Positions 43,006 to 47,127 of a stretch of DNA of 47,127 nt are shown here, one piece after another. A model generated the notes under the pieces. The model was not told the DNA's origin. It did no database searches and saw nothing but the letters and a program-made list of their open reading frames with translations. Both the position numbers and the translations under genes were made by a program. Position 1 is the first letter of the stretch; each line of letters begins with the position of its first letter. This DNA comes from Alkalicoccus chagannorensis DSM 18086 (lineage in GTDB: Bacteria > Bacillota > Bacilli > Bacillales > Salisediminibacteriaceae), in assembly GCF_000429725.1 (NCBI RefSeq), contig NZ_AUCK01000031.1:1-47127 (forward strand), in the 5' to 3' direction.

Positions 43006-43584
43006 ATGGAGAAGCGGGGAAGACTGCAGAAACGCCTGCAGGAACTGCACCAAGAACATCAGCTTCCACCGGCGGAACGCAGGCGGAGGTTGAACAAACG
43101 AAAGGAAGGGCAGAAGCCGCAGACTGGAAGGCAGATCCCCTCCTTTTTCTGGATTCTGATTCTGCTCTTATTTTTTGTGCTGTTTACAGCTCCGCAGCTG
43201 TTCACCGGTTTTCAAGACGATGGAACGAGCCTGCCCCTGCCGGAAGGAAATGAGGCACAGCAGCTTCATATACCTTCTGGTGAGGACACCTGGTCTCAGG
43301 GAGAGCCGCTCGAGGAAGAGACTGCCGCTGTGCTGGAGCGGCTCACAGCGGACATCAGCTGGGAGGAGAAACAGCCGGAAGAAGCCGTCCCACCGGACTT
43401 GGGCTCGCCATTTCCCTCATCCTTCCTCGTAACGTTTGATACGGAGAGCGGCTCCTGGGCATTGACCAGTGATGACGCCGGCCTCGTGCAGCTCTGGTCG
43501 CTCGAAGGGGAACACCCCCGCTACTGGCAGAGCCGCGCCATGGACGTCTATACGCTGCTGCAGGAAGCAGCTGCAGACGCGTAA
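43006..43584 (+). CDS. Hypothetical single-pass membrane protein
   Basis: A 192-residue protein I do not recognise. The first ~45 residues are very basic and cytoplasmic (RGRLQKRLQELHQEHQLPP, AERRRRLNKRKEGQK), one helix follows at residues 46-64 (SFFWILILLLFFVLFTAPQ), and the external part is acidic. This layout is common for small envelope-associated Bacillus proteins. The start follows AAAGG weakly. Confidence 0.68.
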   Translation: MEKRGRLQKRLQELHQEHQLPPAERRRRLNKRKEGQKPQTGRQIPSFFWILILLLFFVLFTAPQLFTGFQDDGTSLPLPEGNEAQQLHIPSGEDTWSQGEPLEEETAAVLERLTADISWEEKQPEEAVPPDLGSPFPSSFLVTFDTESGSWALTSDDAGLVQLWSLEGEHPRYWQSRAMDVYTLLQEAAADA

Positions 43585-43682
43585 AAATTTCCGGATTCCG
43601 TTGCGTCCCCGGCAGGAATCCGGCCTGCCGGTATAGAATGAATACAGAAGAGCTCATTTATTACGTTCAAGGAGGCGTTAGG

Positions 43683-44657
43683 ATGACAGTAAAATGGGGT
43701 ATTTTAAGCAGTGCGAAAATCGCAGAAAAATCGATGGTGCCTGCCATCCACGATGCACCGAATGCAGCATTGTATGCTGTAGCGAGCCAGAGCGGACAGG
43801 CAGCCGAAACAGCTGAAAAATGGGGCGCTTCTGTGTCATACGATTCTTACGAAGCCCTCCTCGGCGATCCGGAAGTGGAAGCTGTCTATATCCCGCTGCC
43901 GAACTCCCTCCACAAGGAATGGGTCATGAAAGCCATGCACCACGGGAAGCATGTGCTCGTAGAGAAACCGGCCGCTGTAACGTCGGAAGACATCCAGGAA
44001 ATCAGGGAAGCAGGCAAGGAAACCGGCATGATATGGATGGAAGGGTTTATGTATCAGTTTCATCCCCAGCATGCGTTTGTCAAAGAACAGATCGACTCCG
44101 GCCGGATCGGGGAGCTTAAACGCATCCGGGCTTCTTTCTCTTTTCCACTGGATTTAGAAAGCGACAACATCCGTCTGGATCCAAACCTCGGCGGCGGAGC
44201 TCTCTACGATGTCGGCTGCTACTGCGTGCACATCAGCAGGCATCTTCTTGGTGAAGAACCGACCCACGTCTTCAGCGACGCCCGGACGTTCCACGGGATT
44301 GATGTCTCCACCACCGCTCTCCTCTCTTTTGACAAAGTCGATGCTGTCCTCGACTGCAGCTTCGATGAGGCTGCGCTGAACCGCTACGAAGTGATCGGCA
44401 CGAAAGGACGGATCGAAGTGCCGTTTGCGTTCCGTCCCGACCAGAATCCGAACGACGGGCTCGGAGAAGTCATCATTAAAAATGCCGCCAATCAGACGAT
44501 CGAGCATCAAACATTCGCAGCAGATCAGTTCACACTCCAGATCGAACACTTTTCCAACTGCGTACAGGAGAAAAACGAACCAGTTTACACGCCCGAGAGC
44601 ACGCATAACAACATGAAAGTCATTGAAGCGCTGTATGCTTCGCAGCAGCAGCAATGA
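43683..44657 (+). CDS. Gfo/Idh/MocA family oxidoreductase
   Basis: A 324-residue NAD(P)-dependent sugar or cyclitol dehydrogenase-like protein. The Rossmann start is WGILSSAKIAEKSMVPAI; the EKP motif is in HVLVEKPAAVTSEDI; MEGFMYQFHPQHAFVKEQ and GGGALYDVGCYCVHISRHLLG contain the usual Asp/His active-site region. Substrate unknown. The ATG at 43683 follows AAGGAGG; the upstream ATG at 43638 has no such site. It overlaps the next gene by 4 bp (ATGA). Confidence 0.92.
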   Translation: MTVKWGILSSAKIAEKSMVPAIHDAPNAALYAVASQSGQAAETAEKWGASVSYDSYEALLGDPEVEAVYIPLPNSLHKEWVMKAMHHGKHVLVEKPAAVTSEDIQEIREAGKETGMIWMEGFMYQFHPQHAFVKEQIDSGRIGELKRIRASFSFPLDLESDNIRLDPNLGGGALYDVGCYCVHISRHLLGEEPTHVFSDARTFHGIDVSTTALLSFDKVDAVLDCSFDEAALNRYEVIGTKGRIEVPFAFRPDQNPNDGLGEVIIKNAANQTIEHQTFAADQFTLQIEHFSNCVQEKNEPVYTPESTHNNMKVIEALYASQQQQ

Positions 44658-45391
44658 TCCGCCGACTCCGAATACAGCCGCAGCACCTTCTGCTGTGGCT
44701 GTTTTTCCCTGTGCTCCTGCTGATGGTCGAACTCTCGCTTGAGGCCGTTTACCGTCTGCCTCTTACCGGCGGCCCTGATATTGGGGACGGAACCTGGTAT
44801 GCCGCCTTCATCCGCGCCTTAACAACCGTCAACCTAGTCTACACCTATATCCCGGAATTCATGATTGCCCTCGTGATGATCGGCTATCTGCTCGTCCTGC
44901 CCGCTGCAGCAGCCGCTGTCTATGCTGCCGAAACTGGTCGTGCCGTACCGCTGACAAGACTCGGATATACATACGGTGCACTGCTTCCTGCAGCTGCGGC
45001 CGCTGCGGTCTTTTTCAGTCTGATTGTGTTGCTGACACAGACAGCCGGTCCGTTCATCTGGATGCCTCTTCTGCTGATCGGCCTTCTTGCAGGCGTTCGT
45101 ACCGCTTTTCCCTTCTACCTGCATCTACACCGCGGGGAAGGTCCCGCCTTCATCACGGCATGGAAAGAAACAGCCGGTACCCCTGTCAAAACTGTCATGG
45201 TCCCTTTCCTCGCTCTGCTTTTTTTGTACGTGACCGCCGCTGCGATCGAAGCTGCTGCGGCTTCCCTCTTCGGCTACAGTATCCTGCTGACGTTCGTAGA
45301 GAGAGTCGTGATGCTCTTCTCGTTTTACCTTCTCGTGCGGCTGTATATTGCCTCTGCTCGAGCTGTTCCACTCCGGGGTGACATGGTATGA
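44654..45391 (+). CDS. Hypothetical polytopic membrane protein
   Basis: A 245-residue protein with about six helices and Ala/Leu-rich segments (FMIALVMIGYLLVLPAAAAA, AAAAAAVFFSLIVLLTQTAG). I do not recognise it. The short loop YLHLHRGEGPAFITAWKE may be functional. It starts within the stop codon of the upstream oxidoreductase gene, so the two are coupled. Confidence 0.72.
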   Translation: MIRRLRIQPQHLLLWLFFPVLLLMVELSLEAVYRLPLTGGPDIGDGTWYAAFIRALTTVNLVYTYIPEFMIALVMIGYLLVLPAAAAAVYAAETGRAVPLTRLGYTYGALLPAAAAAAVFFSLIVLLTQTAGPFIWMPLLLIGLLAGVRTAFPFYLHLHRGEGPAFITAWKETAGTPVKTVMVPFLALLFLYVTAAAIEAAAASLFGYSILLTFVERVVMLFSFYLLVRLYIASARAVPLRGDMV

Positions 45392-45427
45392 TGAGGGCTC
45401 GACATTCAAATAGAAGGGAAGATTTTC

Positions 45428-45751
45428 ATGCAGACCTGCCACGCCTGCGGCGCTAAGCTGCATTGGGCACAGCGCTGGCGCAGCCAGTGGCTCGCCGACC
45501 CGATCGTCTGCCGTACCTGCGGCAGGATTCATGACATGCGGTTTCAGTCAAAGGCTGTTTTTATCGCTGTCACCATCCTGCCAGTGCTGCTGTTCAATGC
45601 GTTCTCCACGTATGAGAACTGGATTCCGGTCCTGACGTGGGGCGCTTTCTATATCGCGCTGGTGAGCCTTTTCACACCGTTTCTGCTCCGGTACGATTTA
45701 AGACCCGAGCCAAAGAAAAAAGACGACGGTACGCCGGCGGAGCCGGAGTAA
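45428..45751 (+). CDS. CXXC-20-CXXC zinc-ribbon membrane protein (TIGR04104)
   Basis: A 107-residue protein whose N-terminal Cys pairs, CHAC (residues 4-7) and CRTC (28-31), are separated by exactly 20 residues, the signature of TIGR04104. Two membrane helices follow (KAVFIAVTILPVLLFNAF and WGAFYIALVSLFTPFLL), and the C-terminus is charged. Function unknown. The ribosome site (GGGAAG) is weak. It lies 36 bp after the membrane gene and may be cotranscribed. Confidence 0.85.
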   Translation: MQTCHACGAKLHWAQRWRSQWLADPIVCRTCGRIHDMRFQSKAVFIAVTILPVLLFNAFSTYENWIPVLTWGAFYIALVSLFTPFLLRYDLRPEPKKKDDGTPAEPE

Positions 45752-45761
45752 CGCCATCCTC

Positions 45762-45799
45762 AGTGCCGGAAACCTGCATGAACAGCAGTTTCCGGCACT
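45762..45799. terminator. Bidirectional terminator
   Basis: AGTGCCGGAAAC and GTTTCCGGCACT form a perfect 12-bp stem with a 14-base loop, between convergent genes; TTTGTTTCTTTT follows on the plus strand. Confidence 0.88.
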
Positions 45800-45811
45800 C
45801 CTTTGTTTCTT

Positions 45812-46612
45812 TTAATTCCAACGCGCAAATCCCCCCTCTGAATGAATCACCTGCCCGGTTATCCACCTGCTCTCCTCCGTCATCAGCCATGCAAGAAGCC
45901 GTGCCGGATCCTCCGGCTTCCCGAACCTGCCGAAAGGAAAGCGGGATCGGACCTCCTGCCAGGCCGCATCCGAAAGGTACCCGGTGTCCACAGGGCCTGG
46001 GTTGACCGTATTCACTGTAATTCCGCGCGGGGCCAGTTCATCGGAGAGTGTCAGGGTGACCCCGGCAATGGCTGCTTTAGAGGCCGCATACGCCACTTCT
46101 CCCGGCATCGGCCCCTGGCTCTGCCCGGATGTCATAAATAGAATCCGTCCATATTCCAGTGCCACTGCTGCATATGCTTTCGCCATCATAATCGAAGCCG
46201 CGGTATTGACCATGTAGTGCCGCTGGAGCTTGTCTTCCGACATGTCAGCCAGCTCCCCGTCCGACCCGCTCATAGCATGGATACAAACAACACCTGATAA
46301 AGGTTGAACGGCTGCTGCCTCGATGACTAGGCGCTCTGCCGCTCCGGGCTTCATAAAGTCCACGGACTGATCATGAAGAAAAGCATCTTCATGCAGGTGT
46401 TCCCTGATGCTCTCCTTCACGCTGGATAAATCATCCGCTCCCCACGCCTGCTCGGCGTCATGCGGCTGGAAATGCTGAATCGTCAAAGATGCCCCGTAGG
46501 ATGCAGCGAGAGCCGCCGTATGGGCACCGATTCCCTGCTTCCTGCTGACGCCAGTCACCAGGAAATGCTTTCCTTTCAAGGGACAGGGGTCTCTTCCTTC
46601 TTTCACTGGCAT
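45812..46612 (-). CDS. SDR family oxidoreductase
   Basis: A 266-residue short-chain dehydrogenase related to 3-oxoacyl-ACP reductases. The cofactor motif is the variant TGVSRKQGIGAH, as in enoyl-reductase-like members; the active-site Tyr and Lys are in YAASKAAIAG, with VNPGPVDTGYL and ITGQVIHSEGGFA later. The NNAG motif is replaced by CIHAMSG. Substrate unknown. The ATG at 46612 follows GGGAGGGAGG. Confidence 0.88.
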   Translation of the reverse strand: MPVKEGRDPCPLKGKHFLVTGVSRKQGIGAHTAALAASYGASLTIQHFQPHDAEQAWGADDLSSVKESIREHLHEDAFLHDQSVDFMKPGAAERLVIEAAAVQPLSGVVCIHAMSGSDGELADMSEDKLQRHYMVNTAASIMMAKAYAAVALEYGRILFMTSGQSQGPMPGEVAYAASKAAIAGVTLTLSDELAPRGITVNTVNPGPVDTGYLSDAAWQEVRSRFPFGRFGKPEDPARLLAWLMTEESRWITGQVIHSEGGFARWN

Positions 46613-46706
46613 TTCCTCCCTCCCATGACATGCTGTGTTCTGTCAGGCGCCGAAAAGTACGAATGGCTGTTTATTCCCGCACAGCGCTCGAAACCTCCGT
46701 TTTTCT

Positions 46707-46741
46707 CTAGGCTTTGTTAAAGCCTAGTGTTGTTATAACAA
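46707..46741. promoter_or_regulatory. Hairpin and palindrome upstream of the SDR gene
   Basis: CTAGGCTTT, GTT, AAAGCCTAG form a perfect 9-bp stem; two bases later TTGTTATAACAA is a perfect 12-bp palindrome. The pair is 95-130 bp before the SDR start. It could be an operator with terminator or attenuator. Confidence 0.4.
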
Positions 46742-46758
46742 AAGTACGCCTGCGGCTC

Positions 46759-47044
46759 TTTTTTCTGGTTTTAGAATAAATGTTGGGGCAGCGGTTCATT
46801 TCCATGGCATCTTTTCTTCCGTTTCAGGCGGACGCTTGCCAAGGGGCTTGCCCTCCACTCTCCTCGCGTTGCGAGGAGGATGTTCGGACTGCGCTTGATC
46901 CCTCTGGCGTCGCCGACCTTCACTCCTGAAAAGGGTTCGTTTTTGTTTTTTCTTTTCAAAGAGAATCATAGGTCCGCCATTTGGAAAGCGTTTGAGCATT
47001 CCTAAGCCTAATCAGCCCAACATGTGAATGAGAACCTTTTTTCT
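46759..47044 (-). mobile_element. R2 miniature inverted-repeat element with 8-bp duplication
   Basis: The 270-bp element (46767-47036) reads on the minus strand from GGTTCTCATTCACATGTTGGG to CCCCAACATTTATTCTAAAACC; the two ends are inverted repeats over about 21 bp. It is flanked by perfect direct repeats AGAAAAAA (47037-47044 and 46759-46766). It carries no transposase. A 62-codon frame runs through it. Known ISL3-family elements have GG-starting inverted ends and 8-bp target duplications, so it could be moved by such a transposase; this is inference. Bases 47045-47127 show no gene. Confidence 0.75.
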
Positions 47045-47127
47045 TCGCTTGCCGCGGAGACATCCTTCCGCTCTCCCTCCCTTACGTCCGGGAGGATCTT
47101 CACGCTTTCTTTATCCGCAGGCGTCTC

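Noticed and set aside
46771-46999. Short open frames of 62 and 67 codons in R2
   Set aside because: Not called as genes: no ribosome site, and the other full-length copy has frameshifts. Treated as part of the repeat.

Overview
The window is chromosomal DNA from a member of the Bacillaceae, probably a salt- or alkali-tolerant one. This rests on the 16S rRNA 5' end, strong GGAGG-type ribosome binding sites, acidic proteins, and gene order that closely follows the Bacillus subtilis yfhF-recX-yfhH-yfhJ / yfhP-mutY / fabL-ygaB-ygaC-ygaD / gsaB-ygaE / perR-ygzB-ygxA-rrn region. No plasmid, phage or CRISPR feature is visible. The organism assignment is inference from homology and synteny, not from a database search.

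Layout. Bases 1-134 are the 5' end of a 16S rRNA gene on the minus strand, with a boxA antiterminator and two tandem promoters. Bases 0.8-15 kb hold the conserved block ygxA, ygzB, perR, a small c-di-AMP-receptor-like gene with a D-2-hydroxyacid dehydrogenase, a lipoprotein, hemL, ygaE, a NatAB-like ABC exporter, ygaD, ygaC, a ygaB-position gene and fabL. Bases 15-19 kb are an intercalated block on the minus strand: a two-gene chromate transporter, a YwrD-like gamma-glutamyltransferase and a short-chain dehydrogenase. Bases 19-24 kb return to the conserved backbone: mutY, yfhP, yfhJ, yfhH, recX, yfhF. Bases 24-29.6 kb carry small membrane and hypothetical genes and the treA-treR pair behind a perfect TreR operator. 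Bases 29.7-37 kb carry genes for oxidising glycolate (glcD, glcF), a small membrane protein, a pirin, a GntP-type permease and a glycerate kinase. Bases 37-47 kb hold a soluble chemoreceptor, several membrane proteins, an SLH-domain cell-wall amidase, an oxidoreductase with two membrane proteins, and a short-chain dehydrogenase.

How the genes work together. The perR region joins peroxide sensing with tetrapyrrole synthesis (hemL). glcDF, the GntP permease and the glycerate kinase could bring two-carbon and three-carbon hydroxyacids into central metabolism. treA and treR form a self-regulated trehalose-phosphate module whose phosphotransferase gene is not in the window.

The least ordinary signal is in the intergenic DNA. 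One repeat family (R1, about 145 bp, seven copies, all on the plus strand) has paired arms that change together between copies, as in a folded RNA, and one copy has matching inverted ends. A second family (R2, 270 bp) has inverted ends of about 21 bp and, in one copy, a perfect 8-bp flanking duplication, so it looks like a miniature transposable element. A third sequence (R3) appears twice, once inside a 487-bp segment bracketed by two nearly identical hairpins at the end of treR. R1 and R2 ends are fused at one site. These families fill most of the larger gaps between genes.
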